From contig NZ_JAFEUS010000002.1 in the NCBI RefSeq assembly GCF_027853335.1, positions 744,001 through 808,000 of the forward strand: a DNA stretch of 64,000 bases, written 5' to 3'. Position numbers and translations under genes: made by a program. The notes beneath the pieces were generated by a model that was not told the DNA's origin, did no database searches, and was given only the letters and a program-made list of their open reading frames with translations. This document shows positions 57,420 to 64,000 of the stretch, in pieces; position 1 is the first letter of the stretch, and each line of letters starts with the position of its first letter. This DNA comes from Leucobacter sp. UCMA 4100 (lineage in GTDB: Bacteria; Actinomycetota; Actinomycetes; Actinomycetales; Microbacteriaceae).

Positions 57420-58425
57420 CAGTCCCACCACCATTGAGTAAACGTAGGCTCTCCTCAGCAAGCTGACGAGAGACTTCGCTCCCAAGCCTGCGCAGGCTCT
57501 CTCCTGGGTCTCCGGGGGTGTGTTTAACTTCGATAACCATCAGTTGCATCAGGGCCTTTGTCAGAGCCTTCCGACTTCCTCGCAGGTCTTCCAATGCGAG
57601 CTGCGATTCAGATGCAGCCTCAGAAATTTCACTTCCCCAATCGCCAGCGAGTTTGATCGAGAGGCCCGTAGTCTGCTCGACAAGCGACGAGAGTCGTTTG
57701 TCGAGGAACTTCTCACGAGCTTCGTCAGGACTCAGCGCGGTGGTCTTGATTCGTGACTGAAGCGCGAGAAGGCTCTTGTGAACGGGATTCACTGCCGCAC
57801 CGGGGCGGTTGAGCTTTTTCAGTCCGCTGAGAGCAGCTTCACGGAGTTCGGGATTATCCGATTGAGCCGCTTCCTTGATGTCCTTGATTTTGTTGAGCGT
57901 GTCAATCGATAATCCAACCGATTCCTTCGCTGCAGTAGCTTTTGATACTGATGGTTCAGCAACCTTATTGGAATTTCCAATAAGGTTTGCTGCATTCCCG
58001 TTGCCCAGCCCAAGCTCACGAGCACCCTCAGTCTTCCGAGCTGTCGCTTTTCTTTCGTGTTCGGGTTCGTAGAATGACTGCCACGCATCGTGCAGTTCAA
58101 GCATCGTGAATTCGAGCCTCAACCGGTTAGCTTCGACCTCAATTACACGACGGTCTTGCTCGTTAACCCCGTTAACGACGAGAGCGGAAATGTGCTCCCA
58201 ACCTGAACGCTTTGCTGCTTCAAGGCGGTGTGCTCCATCAGCAAGCCGGAAGTCCTGGTCGACAACGATTGGCTGAAGTTGCAGCTGTCCGCCGAGGTCT
58301 TTAAACGAGCGCATGATTGCCTGAACATGTTCCTCGTTCAGATCGCGTAACCGCTGTTCCACGATCACGCTTTCGATAGGCAATGTCTGCCAGTCCTGCT
58401 TAATATCCTTGCTGATGATACTCAT
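57412..58425 (-). CDS. ParB/RepB-type nucleotide-binding protein
   Basis: 337 residues from ATG 58425 (MSIISKDIKQDWQTLPIESV). The N-terminal ParB/Srx domain has LRDLNEEHVQAIMRSFKDLG, QLQPIVVDQDFRLADGAHRL and EAAKRSGW; the ADGAHR box is the GERR-like CTP/nucleotide site. A helical region (about 140-200) may be the helix-turn-helix. No ParA is in the window, so it may act in replication control or as an antirestriction/nicking ParB-fold enzyme rather than in partition. Overlaps the genes on both sides. Confidence 0.8.
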   Translation of the reverse strand: MSIISKDIKQDWQTLPIESVIVEQRLRDLNEEHVQAIMRSFKDLGGQLQLQPIVVDQDFRLADGAHRLEAAKRSGWEHISALVVNGVNEQDRRVIEVEANRLRLEFTMLELHDAWQSFYEPEHERKATARKTEGARELGLGNGNAANLIGNSNKVAEPSVSKATAAKESVGLSIDTLNKIKDIKEAAQSDNPELREAALSGLKKLNRPGAAVNPVHKSLLALQSRIKTTALSPDEAREKFLDKRLSSLVEQTTGLSIKLAGDWGSEISEAASESQLALEDLRGSRKALTKALMQLMVIEVKHTPGDPGESLRRLGSEVSRQLAEESLRLLNGGGTDA

Positions 58426-58769
58426 GAGAACACTCCAATTCGGTTTAACTCTTTGGCGACCATTGCAGGCGTGTCCCCCCGGACCCACAAAGCTGCCGAT
58501 GCTTCTTCACTGTGCTCCACACAAAGGTGAGAGCGGTTTGGATTAGTGCGGCAAGTGCATCGCGATGCCCTTACCGCATGCTCAGGGCAGTACGCCCGAA
58601 GTTGGTTCAAAAGGACGAGAGCCCACCCTTTATCGATCAGCTTCACCAGGTCGGTGAGCTGCTCCTCCCACGTAACTTCACTGCTCTGTGGCATGGTGTG
58701 AAGTTTGTTGCGGCAGCTACGCACTTCGCAGCGGTAACCGATCATTTTCTTCTCGATGATGCGCCCCAT
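58422..58769 (-). CDS. Hypothetical cysteine-rich small protein
   Basis: 115 residues (MGRIIEKKMIGYRCEVRSCR). Cysteines at YRCEVRSC, AYCPEHAVRASRCTCRTNPN and HLCVEH suggest one or two zinc sites. The C-terminus ALWVRGDTPAMVAKELNRIG could be a short helix-turn-helix. Sits directly between the initiator-like and ParB-like genes. Confidence 0.65.
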   Translation of the reverse strand: MGRIIEKKMIGYRCEVRSCRNKLHTMPQSSEVTWEEQLTDLVKLIDKGWALVLLNQLRAYCPEHAVRASRCTCRTNPNRSHLCVEHSEEASAALWVRGDTPAMVAKELNRIGVFS

Positions 58770-59852
58770 TTAGACGTTCACCTCCGTGACATCGTGCTGA
58801 TCTTGGAAAGCCGCAAAGGCAGAATCAATGCTTCGTCGGCTGATGTTGCAGTGCGAGCGAACACACCATGCTCGGTCGTGTTCTGCCCAGACTGTCGGCC
58901 CCCAGTCATGGTCACCGGCTTCACACAAGTCACGCTCATGATGGATAAGGTGACCTGCTACCGGCTGCACCGTTGCTGACTCTGGACGGGGCTGGTACAC
59001 ACCGGGCTGTGGCTGACCCTGAACCCACTTGAAGGGGTTCTTCGCAATTGAAGAAGCGATGTAGTCTGCGGGACGAGCAACTGGGCTCTTCGATTTGAGT
59101 AGCGTGTCCTTCACTGCAGAAACCACGTCGATATTTTCGAGATCGACCCGACCGTTGACGGCAGCTGAGATTGCTTCGAAAGTGAGCCCGAGACCAGGAA
59201 CCATTCGTTCCAGCTCGGCGTTGATCGAAACTCGTTCATTCGTCGCGCGCTGGTTGGTCTGGTGAGGTTGGTTATTTAATAAACCTTTACCTAACCTAAC
59301 CTGGTTTTCTCTTCCTATTAAGGACTCTTGATTTTCAAGACTGGCTCCAGGCCACTCTTGATTTTCTCGACTGGCTCTGACCTGGGGTTTTCCAGGCCAC
59401 TCTTGATTTTCAAGAGTGGGTTTTGGGGCCACTCTTGATTTTCTCGACTGGCTCTCGTTCACCAGATAATCCATGATTTCGGGATGCTCATCTGCATCTA
59501 AAATCGCTTCTTCAGCGTCGATGTAAACGCCCGGTTCTGGGTCTTGAAGCACGAGCCTAAATCGCCTCTGGCCTTTGCGCTGCCCTTCTGCGTAGCGGTC
59601 ACGAATCTCGATTAAGAAGCCCGCTTCCATGAGCTTTCGCTTAGCACTTCGCCACGCAGATTCCCCAAGACCGAGGTCCGCCTGTGCTTCTGTCTGAGTG
59701 ACTCGATGGTTTTGGTCATGAGACAGCAGGTACAAGAGGATGCTTAGAGGGTTTCCCGTCAGTCGCGAGTCCCGAACCCACCAATTCCGGTGGGTTCCAA
59801 ATTCCTGTTCGAAAGTAAGCCGTGGACGAATGATTGGCATATCTGCATTCAC
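58770..59852 (-). CDS. Winged-helix replication-initiator-like protein
   Basis: 360 residues. The N-terminal ~95 residues are a winged helix-turn-helix (WWVRDSRLTGNPLSILLYLL, VTQTEAQADLGLGESAWRSA, KRKLMEAGFLIEIRDRY), like plasmid replication or DnaD-type proteins. The centre (about 130-195) has repeated [LR]ENQEWPG units encoded by DNA repeats at 59324-59443. The C-terminus has a possible zinc motif (CEAGDHDWG...WCVRSHC). Probably replication of the excised form; a plain transcription factor is the alternative. Confidence 0.65.
   Translation of the reverse strand: MNADMPIIRPRLTFEQEFGTHRNWWVRDSRLTGNPLSILLYLLSHDQNHRVTQTEAQADLGLGESAWRSAKRKLMEAGFLIEIRDRYAEGQRKGQRRFRLVLQDPEPGVYIDAEEAILDADEHPEIMDYLVNESQSRKSRVAPKPTLENQEWPGKPQVRASRENQEWPGASLENQESLIGRENQVRLGKGLLNNQPHQTNQRATNERVSINAELERMVPGLGLTFEAISAAVNGRVDLENIDVVSAVKDTLLKSKSPVARPADYIASSIAKNPFKWVQGQPQPGVYQPRPESATVQPVAGHLIHHERDLCEAGDHDWGPTVWAEHDRAWCVRSHCNISRRSIDSAFAAFQDQHDVTEVNV
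59324..59443. repeat. Four iteron-like repeats within initiator-like gene
   Basis: ACTCTTGATTTTC starts at 59324, 59354, 59399 and 59431, each followed by AAGA or TCGA and mostly CTGGCTC. At 59399 the copy extends to ACTCTTGA-TTT-TCAAGAGT, a perfect hairpin. CCTAACCTAACC lies just to the left (59290). Iterons inside or beside an initiator gene are typical of replication origins; the repeats also encode ENQE peptides. Confidence 0.6.
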
Positions 59853-60082
59853 AGCAGCGCCTCCCCCACTGGGTTAATGCCGGCCATGCCGAGATACCCG
59901 GCGACTGCGAGGAACACACCAGTCAAGTAATAAAGCGTGACCGGTTTCCGTTCGGAATTTGGCCTCTGGTTCTGAATGCTTCGTTCCAGAGCAGAAGCGG
60001 TGATAAGTACGCCAGCGATGCCCGAGATCAATCCAACGACAGCAAGTACAGTCACAACCGGAAGATTTAATGGAGCGATCAC
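59849..60082 (-). CDS. Two-helix small membrane protein
   Basis: 77 residues (MIAPLNLPVVTVLAVVGLIS). Helices LAVVGLISGIAGVLITASAL and LTGVFLAVAGYLGMAGI are joined by a basic loop RSIQNQRPNSERK. Overlaps its neighbours by 4 nt. Possibly part of the secretion apparatus, displaced from the main cluster. Confidence 0.65.
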   Translation of the reverse strand: MIAPLNLPVVTVLAVVGLISGIAGVLITASALERSIQNQRPNSERKPVTLYYLTGVFLAVAGYLGMAGINPVGEALL

Positions 60083-60393
60083 GGGAGAACATTCCCTTCC
60101 CGCAGGAAGTCAATCGCGATGTCATGCATCTGCAGCGTGGCATACGCCGCGACCATAACAATGCCGATCAGTGTGAAAAACACTGTCCCGCCTGCAAGCC
60201 TCTTCGTGCCCAATGGAGCAAGTGCTGCAACTTTCCCTGCAAGCACCAACGAGGCGATACCGAGTACCACCAGAATGATGACGCCGAACTGTGCTGCAAT
60301 ACTCCCCACCGCTTGGACAAGCGATTGTGGGAGGATTGAAGCCTCGAACGCAGGTGCAACTGCGCGCGAGAATATGTCTATTGGATGAGACAT
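60079..60393 (-). CDS. VirB2-like small membrane protein
   Basis: 104 residues. A hydrophilic start (MSHPIDIFSRAVAPAFEASI), then two long hydrophobic helices (FGVIILVVLGIASLVLAGKV and GTVFFTLIGIVMVAAYATLQ) with a short basic loop (LGTKRLAGG). The layout is like TrbC/VirB2 pilins of T4SS, similar to the 43729 product. First gene of the minus-strand run to 55704. Confidence 0.6.
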   Translation of the reverse strand: MSHPIDIFSRAVAPAFEASILPQSLVQAVGSIAAQFGVIILVVLGIASLVLAGKVAALAPLGTKRLAGGTVFFTLIGIVMVAAYATLQMHDIAIDFLREGNVLP

Positions 60394-60414
60394 AAAATAT
60401 CCTTTCTTGGATAG

Positions 60415-60450
60415 GAACCCTCGGAGCTGGAACTCCGGGGGTTCTTTTTT
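60415..60450 (+). terminator. Hairpin between Xre gene and membrane-protein gene
   Basis: GAACCC-T-CGGAG pairs with CTCCG-G-GGGTTC, followed by TTTTTT on the plus strand; it overlaps the stop of the minus-strand Xre gene. The T-run is on the plus side, so it may instead act as an attenuator for minus-strand transcripts. Confidence 0.5.
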
Positions 60451-60649
60451 ACGCGTCGACGAAAGATTCTTCGAGCGCAGACATGATTAGTCCGTAATCG
60501 TCTACGTGCATGGGTGTCACCCCTCGAAACCTGCGCCTGACCCACTGAAAGCTCTTACCGATCTTTCGAGCGACCCACGCGTAATCACGTTCCTCACGCT
60601 CCAAGAGCGCGGTAAGTTCCGCTATTGCTTCATCGTTTGTTCGTGCCAT
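60449..60649 (-). CDS. Small Xre-like regulator (left of operator)
   Basis: 66 residues from ATG 60649 (MARTNDEAIAELTALLEREE). A compact helix-turn-helix (YAWVARKIGKSFQWVRRRFR) is followed by a short dimer helix. Divergent from the Xre gene at 60758 across a 108-bp operator region; together they resemble a phage-like switch at the ICE end. It reads toward the replication and surface genes and may be an activator or Cro-like repressor. Confidence 0.75.
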   Translation of the reverse strand: MARTNDEAIAELTALLEREERDYAWVARKIGKSFQWVRRRFRGVTPMHVDDYGLIMSALEESFVDA

Positions 60650-60664
60650 GTTCAAACACTAACA

Positions 60665-60746
60665 CAAATGGAACGTTTCCGTTCCGCTGGAACATTTGCC
60701 CCTGGGAGTCTTTCAACGTCACAACTTCTTGCATCAGGAACCATTT
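60665..60746. promoter_or_regulatory. Operator region between divergent Xre genes
   Basis: Four related half-sites: AAATGGAAC and the inverted CGTTCC (pair GGAACG-TTTC-CGTTCC, 60670-60685), GGAACATTT (60689-60697) and GGAACCATTT (60737-60746). Each is a version of AAATGGTTCC or its complement. The spacing suits two dimer sites controlling both promoters. Confidence 0.65.
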
Positions 60747-60757
60747 AGAATAAAAAC

Positions 60758-61093
60758 ATGGGAGAACTACAGCTAGAACACACAATTGATGAAATCATTG
60801 GCTATCGCATCAACCATCTTCTTTTCATCAACCGGGCAACCCGCAGAAGCGTTGCCTTACAATTAGGCATTTCTCATACCGCCGTAAACAACAAACTAAA
60901 CGGCGTAAGTAAATGGAGCGCCGAGGAGGTATTTCTCCTCAGTGCAGCTTTCAAAACCCCGGTTGGCTACTTCTACGGTGAAGGAGCTTTGGAAAATGCA
61001 TTGCCGCTGGACGAAGAAACCCCCGGTTCCGAAGAACCAGGGGTTTCTCTGATGTGGGCCCAGCCGGGCTCGAACCGGCGACCCGCGGATTAA
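60758..61093 (+). CDS. Xre-family regulator whose 3' end crosses the attachment core
   Basis: 111 residues. A helix-turn-helix occupies most of the first 75 residues (GYRINHLLFINRATRRSVAL, QLGISHTAVNNKLNGVSKWS, AEEVFLLSAAFKTPVGYFYG). From about residue 87 it is translated from the terminator and antisense tRNA sequence (EETPGSEEPGVSLMWAQPGS then NRRPAD), and its stop TAA (61091-61093) contains the base where the host tRNA differs from the element copy. In the excised circle the same frame would read TAT and continue for 26 residues (YKSDVSDVIFVDFQQKTLEP then TTHLAR). Likely the repressor of excision or transfer. Confidence 0.75.
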   Translation: MGELQLEHTIDEIIGYRINHLLFINRATRRSVALQLGISHTAVNNKLNGVSKWSAEEVFLLSAAFKTPVGYFYGEGALENALPLDEETPGSEEPGVSLMWAQPGSNRRPAD

Positions 61094-61103
61094 AAGTCCG
61101 ATG
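61010..61103. other. Right attachment site of the ICE
   Basis: Repeat of 14184-14279. The element supplies the left part, including the terminator hairpin, and the host tRNA-Lys supplies the right part. The tRNA is therefore intact after integration and gets an element-derived terminator. Confidence 0.9.
61016..61047 (-). terminator. Element-supplied tRNA-Lys terminator
   Basis: GAAACCCC (61016-61023) pairs with GGGGTTTC (61040-61047), directly after the tRNA 3' end on the minus strand. It also lies inside the coding sequence of the Xre gene on the plus strand. Confidence 0.85.
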
Positions 61104-61127
61104 CTCTACCTACTGAGCTATAGGCCC
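61055..61127 (-). tRNA. tRNA-Lys (anticodon UUU)
   Basis: 73 nt. Acceptor GGGCCTA pairs with TGGGCCC; D-arm GCTC-AGTAGGTA-GAGC; anticodon arm TCGGA-CTTTTAA-TCCGC (anticodon TTT); T-arm GCCGG-TTCGAGC-CCGGC; discriminator A. CCA is not encoded. The 3' part is the integration target of the ICE. Confidence 0.95.
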
Positions 61128-61216
61128 ACCGAGTATCTTACAGGCTCCCGCCGCTCAGCAAAAACCGAGTGTGCATTCGGCGCGGTGAGCGGCGAGAGAT
61201 CCACTGATAATAACGC

Positions 61217-62098
61217 TTAGGCCGTCTGGCGCTCGGCCATCTCGACGACGTTCTTGAGCAGCAGAGCACGCGTCATCGGGCCAACGCCACCGGGGTTCGG
61301 CGAGACCCAACCGGCAACCTCAGCGACCTCTGGCGCGACATCGCCAACCACGCGGCTCTTGCCGGTCTCGGGATCAACGCGGCGCGATACGCCAACATCA
61401 AGCACGATCGCACCGGGTTTCACGTTTTCGGCGCGCACGATGCCCTCGGCACCTGCGGCTGCGACGATCACGTCGGCCGCGCGCAAGAGCTCTGGCAGGT
61501 TCGTCGTGCCGGTGTGCGTGAGGGTCACGGTGGCGTTGTACTCGCGGCGGGTCAGCAGCGGGCCGATCGGGCGGCCGACCGTGATGCCACGGCCCACCAC
61601 GACGACGTTCTTGCCAGCCCAGCTGATGCCGTTGCGCTCAACGAGTTCGATCACACCGCGCGGCGTGCAGGGCAGCGGCGAGGTGATCTCGGTGTTGGCG
61701 TTGAGCACGAGGCGCCCGAGGTTAGTCGGGTGCAGGCCGTCGGCGTCTTTTTCAGGGTCGATGCGCTCGAGCACGCGGTCAGTGTCGATGTGCTTCGGCA
61801 GCGGCAGCTGCACGATGTACCCGGTGCACGAAGGGTCAGCGTTGAGCTCGTCAATGACGGCCTCAAGCTGCTCCTGCGTGACGTTCTCGGGCAGATCTTT
61901 GCGGATCGACGAGATACCCACCTCGGCACAGTCGCGATGCTTGCCCGCGACGTACCACTGAGACCCCGGGTCTTCGCCAACCAAGACGGTGGCGAGCCCC
62001 GGGGTGACTCCGCGTTCGGCGAGCGCCGCAACCCTGTCGGTAAGTTCGTGCTTGATCGCTGCTGCTGCAGCCGTTCCGTTGAGCAGGTTTGCGCTCAC
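61217..62098 (-). CDS. folD: Bifunctional methylenetetrahydrofolate dehydrogenase/cyclohydrolase
   Basis: 293 residues, full length. Motifs [20 protein letters not shown] (folate and catalytic region), [49 protein letters not shown] (NADP site) and the C-terminal [15 protein letters not shown] are all family hallmarks. It interconverts methylene-, methenyl- and 10-formyl-tetrahydrofolate. Its start is 5 bp after glyA, so it is co-transcribed with it; both feed the folate one-carbon pool. Housekeeping codon use, higher GC than the ICE. Confidence 0.97.
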   Translation of the reverse strand: MSANLLNGTAAAAAIKHELTDRVAALAERGVTPGLATVLVGEDPGSQWYVAGKHRDCAEVGISSIRKDLPENVTQEQLEAVIDELNADPSCTGYIVQLPLPKHIDTDRVLERIDPEKDADGLHPTNLGRLVLNANTEITSPLPCTPRGVIELVERNGISWAGKNVVVVGRGITVGRPIGPLLTRREYNATVTLTHTGTTNLPELLRAADVIVAAAGAEGIVRAENVKPGAIVLDVGVSRRVDPETGKSRVVGDVAPEVAEVAGWVSPNPGGVGPMTRALLLKNVVEMAERQTA

Positions 62099-62103
62099 GC
62101 GGG

Positions 62104-63387
62104 CTACCAGTTCTCGAGGCCGGTGTAGAGCGGGAACGCCTCGACGAGCTTCTGCACGCGGGCAGCGAGCGCCGCCTTGTCAGCGCCCGGCTTGAGCGCC
62201 TCAGCGATGATGTCGGCAACCTCGGTGAACTCGGCATCGCCGAAGCCGCGGGTCGCGAGGGCAGGGGTGCCGATGCGCAAACCGCTGGTCACCATTGGTG
62301 GGCGCGGATCGAAGGGCACCGAGTTACGGTTCACGGTGATGCCGACCTCGTGCAGCGCATCTTCTGCCTGTTGGCCGTCCATCTCTGAGTTGCGCAGGTC
62401 GACGAGCACGAGGTGCACATCGGTACCACCGGTGAGCAGATCGACACCGGCCTGCTTCATGTCGGGCTGGCTCAGGCGATCCGCCAAAATCTTCGCGCCC
62501 GACAGGGTGCGCTCCTGACGGTTCTTGAACTCTGGCGATGCGGCGATCTTGAAGGCGGTTGCCTTCGCTGCGATCACGTGCATGAGCGGGCCGCCCTGCT
62601 GGCCAGGGAACACGCTCGAGTTAATCTTCTTGAAGAGCTCGAGGTCGTTCGTGAGAATGAAGCCCGAGCGGGGGCCGCCGATGGTCTTGTGCACGGTCGA
62701 CGAAACAACGTCGGCGTATGGCACAGGGTTCGGGTGCAGACCTGCGGCAACGAGGCCTGCGAAGTGCGCCATGTCGACCCAGAGCGTTGCGCCAACCTCG
62801 TCGGCGATGGCGCGGAACTCGGCGAAGTCGAGCTGGCGGGGGTATGCCGACCAGCCGGCGATGATGACCTTGGGCTTGTGCTCGATGGCCTGCTTGCGCA
62901 CCACGGCCATATCGATGAGCAGCGTCTCGGGGTCAACCTCGTACGAGACGACGTTGTAGAGCTTGCCCGAGAAGTTCAGGGGCATACCGTGCGTGAGGTG
63001 GCCGCCATGAGCGAGTTCGAGACCGAGAATGGTGTCGCCGGGCTCAGCGATTGACGAGAGCACCGCGGCGTTAGCCGAGGCACCCGAGTGGGGCTGCACG
63101 TTTGCGTACTTCGCACCGTAGAGCTCCTTGGCGCGATCACGCGCGAGGTTCTCGGCAACGTCAACGTATTCGCAACCACCGTAGTAGCGACGGCCGGGGT
63201 AACCCTCGGCGTACTTGTTCGTGAGCACAGACCCCTGGCTCTCGAGCACGGCGCGCGGCACGAAGTTCTCGCTCGCGATCATCTCGAGGGTATCGCGCTG
63301 GCGACCGAGCTCCTGCTCAAGTACCTTCGCAATTTCTGGGTCTACGACCGAGAGGGCGTCATTCATGAAATCGGGCTGGTTTGACAC
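62104..63387 (-). CDS. glyA: Serine hydroxymethyltransferase
   Basis: 427 residues from GTG 63387 behind AAGGAGG. Key parts: [38 protein letters not shown], and the PLP-lysine region [20 protein letters not shown] (Lys in HKT). PLP-dependent enzyme that makes glycine and methylene-THF from serine. First gene of the glyA-folD operon and divergent from purU. Confidence 0.97.
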   Translation of the reverse strand: MSNQPDFMNDALSVVDPEIAKVLEQELGRQRDTLEMIASENFVPRAVLESQGSVLTNKYAEGYPGRRYYGGCEYVDVAENLARDRAKELYGAKYANVQPHSGASANAAVLSSIAEPGDTILGLELAHGGHLTHGMPLNFSGKLYNVVSYEVDPETLLIDMAVVRKQAIEHKPKVIIAGWSAYPRQLDFAEFRAIADEVGATLWVDMAHFAGLVAAGLHPNPVPYADVVSSTVHKTIGGPRSGFILTNDLELFKKINSSVFPGQQGGPLMHVIAAKATAFKIAASPEFKNRQERTLSGAKILADRLSQPDMKQAGVDLLTGGTDVHLVLVDLRNSEMDGQQAEDALHEVGITVNRNSVPFDPRPPMVTSGLRIGTPALATRGFGDAEFTEVADIIAEALKPGADKAALAARVQKLVEAFPLYTGLENW

Positions 63388-63580
63388 CAGGTTCCTCCTT
63401 ATAGTTTTCTCGCAACAATACGAGGTTCACTGACCCAGGCGAGCGGCCTTTATTTCATCGGTGTAGTCGCTCCCCGATGGTATCCATCTATACGCCAGTC
63501 ACGACCACCACAATCATACCCAAGCGCGCGGGGTGCTGCTATATGCGAGCCGTGTGCCTGCGGTGTCTACAATAGGTCGG
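63388..63580. promoter_or_regulatory. glyA leader and purU promoter
   Basis: 193 bp between divergent glyA and purU. For purU, TACAAT (63568-63573) lies 7 bp before the GTG, so the transcript would begin at or next to the start codon (leaderless). The glyA leader on the minus strand is long, with GGGGAGCGAC...GGCCGCTCGCC able to fold. It did not match THF or glycine riboswitch sequences known to me. Confidence 0.5.
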
Positions 63581-64000
63581 GTGAACGCTTCAACCGATGC
63601 CCCCCGTCCCGCCGCAGCCCGCTCGCACACCCCAACCGAGTGGGTGCTCACGTTTTCTTGCGTTGACGGTCCGGGTATCGTGCACGACATCAGTGGTGCG
63701 GTCGTTCAGGCAAAGGGCAACATTCTCGAGAGCCAGCAGTTTGCGAGCCACGACACCGGCAAGTTTTTCATGCGTCTGCAGGTCGAAGCGACCGAGGCAG
63801 CCGACTCGTTTGAAGAGCGCTTTCGCAGTGCTATCACGAAGGTCGCCGACCACTTCGCGATGGATTGGGCCCTCGACGCCGTCGGCCGTCCCGTGCGCAC
63901 GCTCATTCTCGCGTCGAAGGCAACGCACTGCGTGAACGACCTCCTCTTCCGCAAGCACGGCGGCACCCTTCCCATCGAGGTGCCCCTCGTGCTCGCAAAC
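63581..64000 (+). CDS. purU: Formyltetrahydrofolate deformylase, N-terminal part
   Basis: 140 codons to the window edge from GTG 63581. An ACT-like domain (WVLTFSCVDGPGIVHDISGA, VVQAKGNILESQQFASHDTG, KFFMRLQVE) is followed by the start of the formyltransferase fold (RTLILASKATHCVNDLLFRK). PurU hydrolyses 10-formyl-THF to formate and THF, balancing one-carbon pools, which fits its place beside glyA-folD. The rest lies outside the window. Confidence 0.93.
   Translation, partial: MNASTDAPRPAAARSHTPTEWVLTFSCVDGPGIVHDISGAVVQAKGNILESQQFASHDTGKFFMRLQVEATEAADSFEERFRSAITKVADHFAMDWALDAVGRPVRTLILASKATHCVNDLLFRKHGGTLPIEVPLVLAN

Larger units (their letters stand above)
14226..61092. mobile_element. Integrative conjugative element in tRNA-Lys, about 46.8 kb
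   Basis: Bounded by a 43-bp direct repeat of the tRNA-Lys 3' end. It encodes a tyrosine integrase at the left end, a MobF relaxase, VirD4, a split VirB4, VirB6/TrbL-like, VirB8/TcpC-like, pilin-like and wall-hydrolase proteins, SSB, replication and ParB-like proteins and two Xre regulators at the right end. This is a type IV secretion ICE rather than the FtsK-type actinomycete element. No oriT was identified by eye. Size from core to core is 46,824 bp. Confidence 0.92.

Noticed and set aside
59324-59443. CRISPR-like array
   Set aside because: Four short repeats at irregular spacing inside a coding gene, with no cas genes in the window.
63388-63540. THF or glycine riboswitch upstream of glyA
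   Set aside because: Conserved cores of those classes were not found by eye; kept only as an unassigned leader.

Overview
The window is a high-GC actinobacterial chromosome segment, most likely Microbacteriaceae. The support is protein similarity by eye, LAxTG-type sorting signals, GTG/TTG starts and a folD-glyA-purU neighbourhood; the genus is not determinable here. It carries one large integrated conjugative element (ICE) of about 46.8 kb inserted in the 3' part of a tRNA-Lys(UUU) gene (tRNA at 61055-61127, minus strand). A copy of the tRNA 3' end plus its terminator hairpin lies at 14184-14279, giving direct-repeat att sites with a 43-bp identical core at 14226-14268 and 61050-61092.

Left flank (1-14.19 kb), chromosomal: a large LuxR-type regulator cut by the window edge; a wall-anchored surface protein with perfect 267-bp tandem repeats; a lipoprotein; an SdpI-like membrane protein; a five-gene ABC-2 export operon with its own small Xre regulator and a promoter framed by an inverted repeat; a TetR regulator divergent from an MFS exporter and an amidohydrolase; two small exported or membrane proteins; and an unknown gene. 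Right flank (61.2-64 kb): folD, glyA and divergent purU (one-carbon metabolism).

The ICE, left to right: tyrosine integrase; a 164-nt structured element followed by nrdH; a histidine kinase/response regulator pair followed by a secreted precursor with a hydrophobic two-cysteine C-terminus and a small membrane protein; an SRAP/HMCES protein; unknown zinc-finger genes; a minus-strand operon of propeller-like membrane proteins and a proline-rich LAFTG wall protein; a plus-strand zinc-finger protein plus MobF relaxase-helicase; a giant methyltransferase-SNF2 helicase with an apparently overprinted second gene; SSB; VirD4; a split VirB4 (N- and C-terminal proteins); VirB6/TrbL; a pilin-like protein; a peptidase; a VirB8/TcpC-like protein; a membrane-anchored nuclease; a run of small membrane proteins; a second copy of the structured element before a Cys-rich protein; a large repeat adhesin with LAFTG; a Gly-rich secreted protein; a DUF2637 protein; ParB-like and replication-initiator-like proteins with iteron-like DNA repeats; and two divergent Xre regulators at the right end.

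The most interesting points follow. (1) The right-end Xre gene runs through the attachment core and is stopped by a TAA that belongs to the host tRNA. In the excised circle it would gain 26 residues and lie directly upstream of the integrase, the logic of integration-dependent immunity in some mycobacteriophages. (2) A 200-codon gene with its own ribosome site is nested in another frame of the helicase gene. (3) The repeated 164/165-nt element shows compensatory base changes in an 18-bp closing stem. (4) A two-component peptide cassette. (5) Extreme GTCGC/GCGAC density in the propeller genes.
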